Assembly: GCF_050947875.1 (NCBI RefSeq)
Contig: NC_134577.1
Span: 66,405,639-66,469,638, forward strand
Length of the DNA: 64,000 bases
Origin: Dermacentor variabilis
Lineage: Eukaryota; Arthropoda; Arachnida; Ixodida; Ixodidae
Direction of reading: 5' to 3'
Shown here: piece after piece, positions 29,361 through 41,145 of the stretch
How the letters are laid out: each line of letters starts with the position of its first letter
Position numbering within the stretch: the stretch's first letter is position 1
Translations under genes and position numbers: made by a program
Notes under the pieces: generated by a model
Database searches by the model: none
Told to the model about the DNA's origin: nothing
Seen by the model: only the letters and a program-made list of their open reading frames with translations

Positions 29361-32300
29361 ACTGGCATCCCATTTGAACGCGCGCCCTCTGTGAGACATA
29401 CGGTGAAAAAGCGACGTACGTGTTGTCGGAAAATGTGAAAACTACCGAACTTCTCTGCGCCTCACGCCCACGTCTTCTTTCTTTTCATCCTGTTCCCAAC
29501 CTTGCCATTGAACACGCACCACCACCACCATCATCGATGTTCCCATCTGGCACATCACTCGCAACCACCATCAGAAATCTGCGCGCACGTCACAGTCCCA
29601 CACAAATAGACTGTATTATGCTTATGCACACCATAAGGACTTGCGAACGTGCACCCTTAATAGACTACTGTGCTGTGGTTAGGTAATCTGAAATGTGTAA
29701 TAACTACTTTGTCTTATTGTAGCATGTGCGTTCATCACGATGAGCTACTGATTTATCCGAACAGCTTCTACTGGTAGAAGTTAGGATTTCATATGCGTCT
29801 AGGCCCATCACAGCTTAATGCCCTGCCCCTTCGTGAAACAAAGCTCGCGACGTCGTGACAGAACAGCTCCTGCGCCCGGATCAGTCTGTTTAGTTGTGAT
29901 TATTAGTGAAGATGTCTTTGCTTCCTCAAACTCATCTATTGCGCAAGGCGCAAAAAAAAAAAAATTAGTCAGTTGCAAGTTCACCGCTTCTGGCATGTCC
30001 TCATTTTAGTAGATTTTCCTTTATTAGTTATTATTCTTTTCTTTTGCTCTCCCGCCCCTTCCACCGAGGTCATTAAGCAGTTCAACGTCGCACCACTTTG
30101 CATTTCGTTTGAAGCACCTCATGGAGACTATCGTATCTAAACAACAGTACTCGTTCGCGTCGTTCCGAAAAAAAAAGGGAAGACAACACTGATCAACTTA
30201 AGAACTTTATTGCAGAGTTCAGCAGCCTGTATTTAAGAAACATATATATTGCCCCACTTGCTTTGACAACGAACTACATCCATCACTATTTCCAGTCCTG
30301 CAAACCGGTAAGACATTGTCGGTAACACAATGACCATCGAGTTGTTTCTCTGAGTTGTAGAATTTTTAATACACCTGGAAGCGACACTGGAAGCCATTAG
30401 TTTGTGCGACCCGGTATGCAAGAAGTCTTCTATTCTGAAAAACACATAGTCAGGCGCACGTGAATTTTGGAAACTTTCGACCGCTATTTTTTTATAAAAA
30501 ATAACACATAAGAGGACGTCTCCTTTCTGAAATATTATAAGGCGTTGCTCAATATGGAAGTCGATACATCATGAGAGAACAGTACACACTGGCATATCAA
30601 TGACACAGTTTATGTATTTATACACGCCGCGCATGCTTCCTCATGGAATTATTACTGTATGATTCCTATAATTATAGAGCAGGGAACCAGCCTTCGTGGT
30701 CAGTGATGCAAGCTAATTAGCGCGCAAAGTTAGTACATCTTCGCTTGGTCGAGAAAAAGATATAATGAAGCTGCAACACGAGTACTGCGATGGTCTTTAC
30801 GTATTGGCTCTATTCCGTGCAGAAAATGATAGCTGTGGCTTATAGACTGATCCGAACGTATATCTTAAGGCGCACGGTAGGCGACTTTGAACTCTGCAGT
30901 TCTTTAGAAATGGCTGCCTGTTCGCAGCTGTTTTACGGGACGGTATGCGAATGTTGGCCAATTTAAACCTTTGATAGCCTGCTTTTCCTTGTGCATGTGG
31001 TGTCACTTCAGGGGCTGTTCTCTATTTTGTAATGCTTCTTTGTTCGCACAGGTGTTCATTCTTCGCCTTCGTTGTTTTTCAAAGGACGCGTTCATAACCA
31101 CTGTTGTTCCCATTGAATCAGGAGCTAGACAAGCTCAATGCAGCCCCTCTACACCATCACTCTTTGTAAGTATACATAAAGGCATTAATTAAACTTAATA
31201 TTCGTTATTAAGCTGTCCTTGTCACATCGATTGTGCATCATCACAGACATGGGCTTTTATGTTCACAATTAGGTCACAATGAAGAAGACAAATATTCTGC
31301 TGTACACTATGTCGGATGGATGCGGTACTGTGTGCAAGCTTTGTCAAAGCACCGTAGGAACGAGAGGATTGAACTATTGATAGAACATGCCGACTCGTAT
31401 CGTCACCGACAATGAAAAACGCCTGTGACGGATATCTTAAAAGGCGGCCGGACTGCTCTGAGAAACAGTGTAAAAAAACATTAGAATGAACCATTAGACA
31501 AGGTTGTACATTTATGTGCGTTTTTAACGCAAACGAACAAGCTTTTATCTTAAACTTTCTGAGTGGTCACATTTCTGCACGAACACATGCACGCCCGCAC
31601 GTGTACACGTGTAATTTGATCAAACGATGAGGTTCTCCGGTTAATAAGAGACTGCTCTTCAATGTTAACGTGACATCAAAAGTAATGTATATACGTAGGT
31701 GGGCTTTCGATACGACGAGCTTCAGTTTAACGCAAGGCCAAGCAGTTACTTGCACGAATTTCTTAATAGTCCGTGCACAATACATTTAGCGATGCTTAAC
31801 AAACGGACATCGTTGGCGTGATGATGCCGTGATGGTTCACGTGATGCGCCTGATGGCCCATGATCTGTAGCGCTCAAGATGCTCACTTGGTGCTTGCTTC
31901 CGCTTTTCTACGGCTGAGCTTTTCAGCCATGTGATAAGAGCAACGTAATCCTGTTCTTTTCTGTGAGTGACTTTCACACGAAGACAAATAAGAGAAAAAC
32001 AATAGTTCGGAAGCACAAGCAGTCGTCAGCAGAGACCGACAGGGGCATGAGGTATCGCGCATTTCATGTAAGGCGGTTCCCCTAAAAGTAGAGAGCTGCT
32101 TTCGCTGTCATCCTGACAGTCAAACACAAAAATGATGACCTTCTTTTGCTGCAGTCTCTCGTTCGGGCTAGCATAGATCACGTAAGTTCCAATAACTTAC
32201 AAGAGTTCACGTCCCAAGAACCCACACCGAATATGGCGCCATTGTCTGGCACCCTTTTGCTTGTTCGTGGCCCGGAACCATTCTTCTTCGGCTGTTATTC

Positions 32301-32394
32301 ATATGCGTGAGCTACACTTTCTTGCATTTTCTAAGTTTTCTACGCCATGTTATTCACTCGTTCTTGAAGTACAAGGCAGGTAATTAGGGAACAA
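29361..32394. other. Unassigned intergenic DNA
   Basis: No supported gene in 3 kb. The minus-strand stretch 30190-30445 starts after a TTTTTCAG and ends with a stop followed by AATAAAG, like a terminal exon, but the protein is not recognisable. Everything else appears unique and AT-rich. Confidence 0.45.
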
Positions 32395-33505
32395 TGTAAT
32401 TACTGATCGCACACTCTACTCTCTTGCACTCTCTAGTTTATATCAATGATTTAGTAGTAGGCTTCAAATCAACCGTTATACTGTATGCCGACGACTGTGT
32501 CATGTATCGTACAGTGAAATGCCATGCCAATATGTCTGTCTTGCAGGGCGACCTTGAAAAAGTGTTTCTCTGGTGCAACCAGCAGTAGATTACTCTAAAT
32601 ACCGGTTGATGTTACCATGTGCAGTTTACAAAGGAAAAGGAAAATTCCCCAGTTCCTATTGCATAAATAATATTGCACTCAGTACCACTGAGCATGTTAA
32701 ATACCTCGAAGTTGCGTTTTCTGAAACGCTTGACCGGTCTAATCATGTTAACTTAATTAGCGCTAAAGCTTACCGTCTTCTTCACTTTTTCCGGCGAAAT
32801 TTTAAGCATTCTCCTTCATCAGTGAAGGCAACCTTTATTTAACAAACTTCAGGCCTATTCTAGAATATACATGCGTTACCTGGGATCCGCACACTAAAAA
32901 CCTCACAGGCAAAATAGAACGCGTCCACAAGCAAGCAACAAGCTTCGTAACAGGAAATTATAATTTTACTATCAGAGAATTCGGAATACGGGAAAGGTTG
33001 GGTTGGAAAACTTTCTCTTCACGCAGGAAAATCCTAAGATTGAAATTCCTTTACAATATATACAACAGTAAAACTGGTATTGACTAAGCAGTCTTCATTA
33101 CGGAGCCGATTACGTTTCGTCGAGGAGAGCCCACGCTAACAAAATTAGAGCTTATCAGTGCCGTACCAGTGTGTTTAAGTATTCGTTTCTTTCGTAACAC
33201 GATTAACGATTGGAATGAGTTCCCTAATGAAGTTATGGCAGCGTTTAGTATTGAAAATGGTATTGAGAGCCATATTCTTTGAATATTCTGTTATTCATCT
33301 CTGCACATACGCTACTGTTTTTTTTTTTAGATGTTGCTGTGCTTTGTTAGTTTGTCTTCCGCTATTGCGAATTTCAGGGCTTAAACAATGTTGCATTTAC
33401 TGATGTATTCTTTTCATACTGCTGAATATTTTTCCATCATCACCCCCTGTATTTTAACCCCCCTACGAAACTGTCATGCAGGCAGACCGCATAAATAAAA
33501 AATAC
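32395..33505 (+). pseudogene. CR1-like LINE, RT palm to 3' end
   Basis: The plus strand reads LYINDLVVGF and the catalytic YADDCVMYR (32440-32520). It continues with a VKYLEVAFSETLDRSNHV block, corresponding to the usual YLGV...W..H, and degraded C-terminal sequence with HTLKN/TWDPHTKNL-type residues. Multiple stops are present. It ends in an A-rich short-repeat tail (AATAAAAAATAC near 33490). There is no RNase H, which separates it from the I-like LINEs elsewhere in the window. Confidence 0.75.
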
Positions 33506-35024
33506 TCCTTATCTTAGTCGGTCATTCCCCATGCTTGAAGCTTCCAACCACTGTGGTTCAGCTGGCACTCTGTTGAAACGCGACTCTTATGTTTCTCAAG
33601 TGCTCACAATGCACGAGGCAATATTCGGCCACTCGCACGAAAGCATAAGCTGGACACACGCAACTAGGAATCATGCAGAGAAATTATTCGCCTGATTTAT
33701 AGTGGTCCCACGAAATACAAAACAATGGTCTCGCTGTCAAGTTTCGTACTATGTGAATTTTATGAGTTATTTTTTTTTTCTTACGTGCGCATAAGGAGTG
33801 CCCTACAATATTTCTAGTTCGCTGCATATTCTGTGTTAGGCAGTCTTAGTATGTCAACCTTACAACACTTTAATGAATCATAGATAACGAGCGATATGTC
33901 TCATATACAAGAGGACCGTGATGTCCACCTCAGATATACCTTGCCTTGTCCCATTTTAAATTTAGGGGGGAAAGGCATAGGAAGGGAATAATGCGTGATG
34001 AACTTACAGTGCGCTATGGGGTTAATTATTTGGGGTTCCTGCCACAACATAAAGGCCATGGTCCTGGGTAGCTGAGATAATCAGAGGAGATCGTCGGAGG
34101 AGGACACCTGTAATCGTGAAAGAGAGTATGTATCCTGTTAACTGGTGTGTCGTTGATTAAAATAAGCGGCAGTTATGCAGTTCAACCAAATTTTATGCAA
34201 GCTATACAACAGTGTGTTAAATTATGCCATAACACGAAAAATTGAGCAACACTGAAATCAGGATCGTATGCGTGTTTACTTAACTAGTAGAATCAACGTG
34301 CGACACTATGCTGCTGCGCAAAATATATGTCAGCGTGAGTATGCGTGGCGACTTTCCGTCCTCTCGAGAGAAACAACCGCGGGCATAGGTGCCTGAGGTG
34401 AAAGCATAGCTTGATGCTCATGTGCAGAGTTTTCTTTCTTTAATGAGTAGTTTCGCCCCTTACAACCTTTGCTCTAGCCGAAAACAAACAGAGCGTCGGC
34501 GGTAACAAGGCAACCCTAATTTTGAGACTGTACGTACACTCGTGTCATTGTTCATCGTACCGATGAACCATGGTACTTTGTTCGCTTAATTCTGCAATAT
34601 CCATTTTCCAGCTTATACTGGAGCTCTTGCTTATGGGTGCGCAGCGCATACGTAGAGCGTTCCCATGTTGTATACGTACTCCTCCCGTCGCCCACAACCC
34701 TGCCACCGGCAGAGCACGGAATCCGCGCGGCGAAGCGGTAAGCATATGTGTTAAGTGTGCCCGCGTGACTAGGGCCCACCCCCCCCCCTCTCCCCCCACC
34801 CCCCACCCCGACGACAAAGAAAAACTAACTCTTCGCCGTTACGGACTCTGCATCGTGATCACGTTTGAACGGAAGCTGCTGCGCCCGGTGCCGTAGGCCA
34901 TGTATTTTTGACCGCGACTGTACACTGTGGGCTCCCACAGGACACACCGCTCCCACGGAGGACACACCGACCGGCATTTTCTCGCTCTCCGCTTTCAGTT
35001 ACACTGGTGAAGAGCTACGACGGG
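33506..35024. other. Unassigned intergenic DNA
   Basis: No gene or element is supported. A C-rich run at 34772-34810 and a GC-richer stretch from about 34660 onward precede the gypsy integrase remnant and may belong to the same old element. Confidence 0.4.
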
Positions 35025-35245
35025 ACATGTCTCTAAATGAATCTCATCGACCGCCTGCATTCTGGCTCGTCGGACCAGTCGCTTCGCCTGTTCGTCATTG
35101 TAAATGGCACCTTATATCACCGGAACATGCACTCCGAGTGGTAATTTCGACTGATCGTCGTTCCCTCTAACCTCCGGGCAACCGTACTCGACCAACTGCA
35201 CGGTGTCCCTACAGCCGGCCACATTGGGCGTTTCCAGAACGTACG
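35025..35245 (+). pseudogene. Ty3/gypsy pol remnant, integrase N-terminus
   Basis: The plus strand reads NGTLYHRNMHSEW, a stop, then FRLIVVPSNLRATVLDQLHG and PTAGHIG. This is the segment before and including the first part of the HHCC zinc finger of a conventional gypsy integrase. A frameshift just upstream separates more of the linker. It is a different lineage from the intact element at 20074-26767. Confidence 0.7.
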
Positions 35246-35535
35246 ACCATGCACGGCGGCGCGGCAGTGAGAAAGGGCGGCAGCAGCAGCGAGCGAATTG
35301 ACCTTCGTGTTGCGTATCGCTTCAACGTGAACTAAGGGGCGAGAACGCAGCGCACACGAAGCCATCAGCTCCCGGCACTCGTACACTGTGCACCCATCGC
35401 AGGTCGCTTTCAAGATAGGGCCCGCGCAGCCGTGCACAGCCGAAGCAGGTTTGGTTTTTTATGTACGCACTATTTCTGCGAAATGGGTTTGAAATATCCA
35501 GCTCTGTCATAAACCTTTTTATTGTGTTTACTTAC

Positions 35536-35647
35536 CCTTGCATTACAACTCTCGATTTATTAGCGTAGCACCGCCACGTTTCACATGGTTTCTCGCTCGT
35601 ATAAGAATCACCGTCACAAATAGTTGTATTCCGGAAATAGCACGTGC
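35536..35647 (-). CDS. SVWC / 8.9 kDa family secreted protein, exon 2
   Basis: This is a 112-bp exon on the minus strand, bounded by TTTTCATACAG at the acceptor and GTAAGT at the donor. It enters in phase 1 and leaves in phase 2. It encodes a cysteine core, TCYFRNTTICDGDSYTSEKP, then CETWRCYANKS. The C-Y..., PC..W.C spacing is that of single-VWC-domain proteins and of the tick salivary 8.9 kDa family. It fits exon 1 at 39563-39659 across a 3.9-kb intron. The paralogue at 55578-55689 has exactly the same length and phases. The next exon, expected to supply the remaining cysteines, was not found at lower coordinates. The product would be secreted; its target is unknown. Confidence 0.72.
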
Positions 35648-38600
35648 CTGTATGAAAATCGAGAAGGGAGTATACCAAAAGCCTGTTGTATTTTGTAAGT
35701 TTTCTCGAAAACGCACTGCTTTTATAGAGGCAGTGCAAGTTAGGTACATAAGATTTCACACAAAAAAATGGGTAGGGCAGGAAATGAAAAAATATTAAAC
35801 AGCAAAAATTCTAGCCGCAAATACAGAAGGGCGAGAACAACAAATCAAGTACAAGATAAAAAAAATAAACGCACGAAACGCACATGACAGCGAGACCAGG
35901 CCCACACAGATTCACTGAGGAATACATTCATCGTGAAAGATAACGGGCACCAAAATAATTGTTTTCGACATTTCAACAGGTACTGTTGAAATTCAGCGCG
36001 AGGGCACCACCCGTGTAGTCGCAAGAGACAGAGAAAGACTGTAAATAAAGACATAATAAAAGATCACAACGTTATCGTAGTTGTCCTAGGTTACCAATTG
36101 TTTTTTTTTTCTTTTGCGCATCACATTTCGCGTAGCATAAGACAACAAATAAGGCCGATCCAACGCATATCTTGGAGTCTATGCGAGCCGAAGCTTTCGT
36201 GAAGCATTTAATTGAATGCTATAAATGTGCTGATTTCCTTTTTTATTGCGATATCAATTATATGGACACTCCAGGCGCATTTATGTCGCCGGCGTCGGCG
36301 TTGCCGTGAGGTTCCCTGTAAAGTCCGAGGACGATAAATTTGTCGTCGCGTGCCGTATGCTGTATATGCGAGTAAAAGCGTTGCTAGGGTGAACCGGCGA
36401 ACGCGGTTCAATCTAGCGTGTGCGAGCGAGCAACGCGGGCCGGGGGCGTGCCGTCTCTTGTCGCACACGAGGCAAGGAGGGGTGAGGCGAGGGAGGAGGG
36501 GCGTTCTCCGGCGGCTGCTTCTCTATGTCCTCCTCGGCCACCACTCCGTAAAGAGTGGAGGCAACCGCGGCGCCTACTACAGTGTTGGTCAAGCGAATCG
36601 CGGCAGCCGTAGTAGACGCCTTTAGGCTGTTTCACATGGCGCGACTGGGGCGAAAAAAATCGTTCTGCCGTGCACGTCGCAGAGCAATTTTCGCTGACAG
36701 CTTTCACATGCGTTGGTGGCAGCGCGATTTCCGTCGCAGCGATGCGCAAGGTTGCCCCCTACTCACGAAGTACCCATGCGTGCATCGCTAAATAAAAACA
36801 ACACGGAAACTAGTCAAATATTTGTATTTTCCCATTATTATTCGGCAACAGAATAAGTACACCGTTTTTTAACGTTTAAAAGCGTTGAGACATTACGACA
36901 GCTTGCAGATGCGGTGAGTGAGGCGCCGCACAAAACCGCAAGTATGAGCGTGCGGCATTGTGCGGCGTCGGTGACGTGGTTCCGTTTAGTACACTCTAGT
37001 TTTGTTGTTACTGTAGAAGCCACAACTTTTTTCCTGATTGAGTATTTCGTTTTTCAGAAGAACAAGCTACTGGGGAGTATGCATGTATAAGCAGCTGGCG
37101 CAATTTGTAGCGATGAAGAGGTTGACGACGGTGGCGATCAAGTGGGTACGTGCCTTATGTTGAAGCGGCGTCCTTCTCCCAACCTGAATAACGAGCAGCT
37201 TCTCTTTTTAAACGAATTGCGTAAGCGGAAGAAAAAAAATGTTTATTAAGCTCCCAAGGCGCAGGCGCGGGTGGGTACGCCCTATTAAAATATAACTAAA
37301 AACTGGCACGCGACATTGCTCTACAGAGCCACCAACGTGCGGTAAAACAAGAAAGCGCCTATTTTGACGGCGCTTTGTTTCGTCACACATTGCCCCTTCT
37401 ACATCGCGCCGATCGCTGCGACTCAGCGACCACGCGACCAACTTGTTGGAATTCGTTCGCGGAGAGCCCACGACGTCGCGGCGGTCGACGAGCGACGGAA
37501 TTCACTGTGTCGCCGAGTAAAACTTGGCAGAGGCTTAGCTTGGCTATGCCAGGATATACGTAGCGAAAGCTAAAGCATATTATGGTTAGCCTTGGTGAAT
37601 CTTGATTGCAAGTCCAGGTTAGTCTGGTCGTCTAGCTATGTTGCGGCGTCTTGCCAGTCGTTCGGCGCGCTGTTCGTATGTTTCCTGGGCGATTCATTTC
37701 CTCTTCATCTCGTTCGGATGTAGATTCCAGGCCTCCGCCTGCTTATCAGAATTGTCGCCGTCCATACTGCCACCTCAACTGTGGTTACGGCGCACGCAAG
37801 CTCTCCTTTTCAATCCTCGAACATGTTATCAGGCATGCGATGCAGCTGGCAAAGCGAGCGGAGGCGAGTGCAACGAAGAGGAACTCGGTGTGACGTCATA
37901 CCAAACGGCGGCGGTGGCGGAAAGGCGCGGCGCCGCGCAGCGGCGAAACACCTGCAGCTCGGGGCTACTAGTGGCGCATGCGCAGGAGTGACTAGGGAGC
38001 GAGAGAGTGAGAAATATTCGCGGTGAGGCGCGCGTTGGTGACGTCATGTGCCTCCTCGGAGCACCACGACAGCGAAATAGCAAGTTCGCGGCCAGTAAAG
38101 CTTTCGCTTTAAAATCGCGCCATGTGAAACAGCATTTTGGCGGATGCCGTAGGGCCGCGTTGCCAGCGCTCGCGTGTCTCGAAAGCGATCTGCGACGTGG
38201 CCAAAGTGCGCGTCCGCGTGGGCCTCATCTTCAAAGCGATCTGCGATATTTGCAGAGTGTGCGCAGTGCCGGTAGCTTCGTATGCGCTGTGCTTTCGACA
38301 TTTCCTTCGCGTTGAAGCGAGAGATGCGCGAAGGTCAATTTGCTTGCTGCTCCAGCATTTTGACAGCGAGTTTCCGCACTCATCGAGCGAAATGTGTTCA
38401 TGTCTACCGGAGCGCGCGTGGCACCATGTTTGTTAATTTAGCTGCACTCTATCATTGTTATCTTACTTCGTAAGCGAATGTTTACAAGTTTATACGGCCA
38501 CTAAATCTACTATCCTTACTTCGCACAGCTATCCACTAATTTGCAATCGCGGCCGGTGCTTCGCCTTTAGGGCAAAACTGCGATTTTTCTTTCCTTTTTG

Positions 38601-38711
38601 GTGTACGGGAAAGCCGCACACGTGAATGTGCACTTGCGCATCTTACTGCGCAGTGTGATCCCCACGGCGATCACGCCAAAGCGCTAGCTGGCGTCGTCAA
38701 TCGGTCCTCGG
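35648..38711. other. Intron sequence rich in old repeats
   Basis: This is most of the putative 3.9-kb intron of the minus-strand SVWC gene. Positions 36140-36560 contain ATTATATGGACACTCCAGGC followed by a GC-rich GCCGGCGTCGGCG block. I recall this combination as a common interspersed repeat in hard ticks. Two GC-rich patches (36600-36780, and 37640-38330 with GTGACGTCATG and CATGTGAAACAGC) look like further dispersed repeats. They share motifs such as TTTCACATG and its complement. No exon was found. Confidence 0.5.
36140..36560. repeat. Probable dispersed tick repeat
   Basis: An AT-rich head (GAAGCTTTCGTGAAGCATTT) is followed by ATTGCGATATCAATTATATG and then a long CpG-rich segment. A diverged relative of the ATTGCGATAGCAATT part occurs near 52045-52065. 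Assigned from memory of tick sequence, without a search. Confidence 0.4.
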
Positions 38712-39235
38712 TTCGGTTCAGCTTATATGTCAACGATTTGATATCTATCCGTAAATATAGATGAGCTCTAATCAACGCTCATGATAGAGCATTAATTTGT
38801 GAAGGCGACACACTGGATGACCTAGAGGCTACTATAAATTTGAGGTTAAATTATGTTCGAAGATGGTTTCACAGCAATCTGCTCACAATTAACAAAAACA
38901 AAAGTACGGAATATTACCTTCTAAGAAAAAAGAGTAGCACATTATTAGAATTTCCGAGTAAGTCTAGATATATCTATGTGCACCAAATAAAATTATTTCA
39001 AATACCAATGCGTCACTCTTGAATCTGATATGAATTGCGATGCTCACTTTACCAATATTACCGAATATTGCCCACCCGTATAACGAGATGCTGCGCTAAT
39101 AATCATTTTAACCTGCCCAATTTTAAAAAAATATCTGCAAAGAGAGATCACTCGAACTTATTGGCGCTCTAATTTGGAATTCGATCTCTTCTGAAGATTG
39201 TTAAGACTGATCACTAAATACACGTACGAGCAACA
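38712..39235 (+). pseudogene. CR1-like LINE RT fragment
   Basis: Reads FSLYVNDLISI in the segment before the YADD box, then a DTLDDLEATINLRLNYVRRW and LLTINKNKSTEYYLL segment typical of the RT thumb in CR1/Jockey-type LINEs. The YADD box itself is lost to mutation. It lies in the putative intron of the minus-strand SVWC gene, in opposite orientation. Confidence 0.7.
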
Positions 39236-39439
39236 ATTATTGTGAGTATTGTGAGCTTCTTATGTATTTTTGTCCTATTGTAAAATTTTTGACCACCGTG
39301 TATGCTATGTCGCCGCAAATGAAAAATACGCATTTTTTGTTCATGGATCCGCCACTAGCCGCGATGACTCTAGCGCCCAACATCATTTTATGTAAGTGTA
39401 GGGAATTTTTCGGCCCAAACAAATGAGAATGAACAATAC

Positions 39440-39515
39440 GATCCATCGTGGCCTAATAATTAGAGCACCCGGATTTTGTGCTGGGGAACCGAGGTTCGAT
39501 CCCACGATCGGACAC
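39440..39515 (+). repeat. tRNA-like SINE head relic
   Basis: The sequence contains an A-box-like GTGGCCTAATAATTAGAGC and a B box GGTTCGATCCC about 30 bp apart, framed by ATCCATCG and CGATCGGA, which could pair as an acceptor stem. The T stem has a mismatch, so it is a SINE relic, not a functional tRNA gene. It sits 50 bp from the exon 1 splice donor of the minus-strand SVWC gene. Confidence 0.55.
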
Positions 39516-39562
39516 GTGATACGATCTTTGTTTTTTACACTGAAACTTGCAACAACACTTAC

Positions 39563-39659
39563 CATTTATTATTTTGAGAGATCCGTATTGATCTAATTCT
39601 ATTCCACAAATTATAGTACATGTAGCAACTGCCAACACCAAAATGAACAATTCCTTCAT
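39563..39659 (-). CDS. SVWC / 8.9 kDa family secreted protein, exon 1 (signal peptide)
   Basis: This is a 97-bp coding exon on the minus strand from ATG (39657-39659) to a GTAAGT donor (intron begins at 39562), leaving in phase 1. It encodes 32 residues beginning MKELFILVLAVATCTIICG, a clear signal peptide with a likely cut near Gly19-Ile20, followed by ELDQYGSLKIIN. It joins in phase to exon 2 at 35536-35647. Exon 1 of the plus-strand paralogue (50816-50915) is three bases longer and also ends in a Gly codon split after one base. No TATA box was confirmed upstream. Confidence 0.72.
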
Positions 39660-40112
39660 TCCTTCAGCTTTACTTTTATCGACTTTACAAAGTGCTGGAA
39701 ATTTAATATTCCCTTAGGCCGCTGTACCTACAGCAGTTTCGGAGTGACTGAAAAGGAGAGTTTAATTCAAATAAGAATCTTATAGTTATTTGTAAAACAT
39801 CTGCTCTTTACGCTTTAAATGTTTAGCACGCCTATTACTTCCAAGTGAGTATTGTAAATGCGGGCTTGCACTTTTTTTTTTGCCAGAGTTCGAATTCCGA
39901 TCGAAAATTCCTGCCCCAGGAAAAGCAAAGCAATTAAGATAGTGTGATGGGCAGGGGTATTCGTAAAAAAATGCGGATTCATCTGGCCCGCAAGAGATAT
40001 AATAAACGATTTCTGGGCTATATTTTTGTTCTCCAGTCGCTTATATAGTTTGATCATTCGATGGTCATATTATTCTGTAAGCTCATATAATAAGCAAATT
40101 AAGTAAACTACC

Positions 40113-41145
40113 GAAGCTGGTCAGATCATTCGGACGTATTTCTTCTGTTACCAACCAGCTCGCGCAAATTTTATTGATAGATTCTTTCAGGCAGAAATAA
40201 ACTTCTACATAGTAGTTTAACTAAGCTATATAGTAGTTTATTTCTGCCTGAAAGAATCTATATTTCTACCTGAAAGAAATTTCTGCCTGAAAGACAGATT
40301 CTCCCAGGCAGAAATAAACTACTACATAGTAGTTTAACTAAACTGCATAGTGAGTTAGTGAGTGAGTGAGTGAAGTAACTTTATTTTGGTCCAGAGAAGA
40401 CGCAGGGGAGACCCCGCGCCACCCGGCTAGTCCCACGTAGGGACCGCCAAGCCGAGCTTGACGGCCCGATCGCGGGCACTCTGGACGGCCAGGGTTTGGT
40501 CGTTGAGTTCGGGGCTGCCCAAGAGCGCTGCCCACCTATCCTCGCTGAAGGAGGAGCCGATGGCTTCACACTCCCACAACACATGGTCCAATGTTGCCCT
40601 TAGTCCACAGGCAGGGCAGTCCGCACTGGGATATCTTTCGGGGTATATGGCATGAAAAACCGCGAGGTTAGGGTACGCACGGGCTTGTAAAAGTCGAAGG
40701 GTAACCGCCCGCGCCCTACATAAGGCGGGGTGCGGGAGGGGGAAGACCCGTCTTGACAGATAGTAGTGCGTGGTGATCTCATTAAACGTAAGCAAGGGTT
40801 CCCCGCGGGGCTGAGGGACTGCTGAGGCGGCGCGGTCAGTGAGTCCTCGCGCGGCCTCGTGTGCGCCCTCGTTAGGGTTAGAGGGAGAACCCTTAATCGA
40901 CCCCAAGTGAGCGGGAAACCAAAATAAAGAATGCGGAGAGATACTTTTGGCGCTTTGGAGAATTTCTGCCTGAAAGTGTCCATATTTCTGCATGAAAGAT
41001 AGATTCTTTCAGGCATAAATAAACTACTACATAATAGTTTAACTAAACTACATATTAGTGTATTTCTGCCTGAAAGAATCTATCAATAAAATTTGTGCGA
41101 GCTGGTAACAGAACAAATACGTCCGAATGACCTGACCAGTTTCGC
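40113..41145. mobile_element. Foldback element with nested palindromes
   Basis: The outer arms are inverted copies. The left (40113-40200) contains TCATTCGGACGTATTTCTTC and TTTTATTGATAGATTC. The right (41055-41145) contains the complements GAATCTATCAATAAAA and AATACGTCCGAATGA. Within the arms the 20-mer AGATTCTTTCAGGCAGAAAT and its complement recur several times on both strands, with TAGTAGTTTAACTA palindromes between them. A LINE tail (40350-40957) has split the element. There is no coding capacity, so it is presumably mobilised in trans. Confidence 0.8.
40350..40957 (-). mobile_element. I-like LINE 3' end inside foldback element
   Basis: The minus strand reads an RNase H end (LFWFPAHLGSIKG, NPNEGAHEAARGL) and the C-terminal CPACGLRATLDHVLWECE motif. 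It stops at KLGLAVPTWD, then a short 3' UTR and a (TCAC)n tail (plus strand GTGAGTGAGTG at 40357-40372). This is the same family as 6283-6795. The frame from 40427 to about 40957 is open, so the insertion is not very old; it is 5' truncated. Confidence 0.85.

Noticed and set aside
30190..30445. Terminal-exon-like stretch on the minus strand (TTTTTCAG acceptor, stop, AATAAAG), considered as exon 3 of the SVWC gene
   Set aside because: The phase-compatible translation lacks the cysteine-rich end expected for the family; an alternative frame has cysteines but the wrong entry phase.
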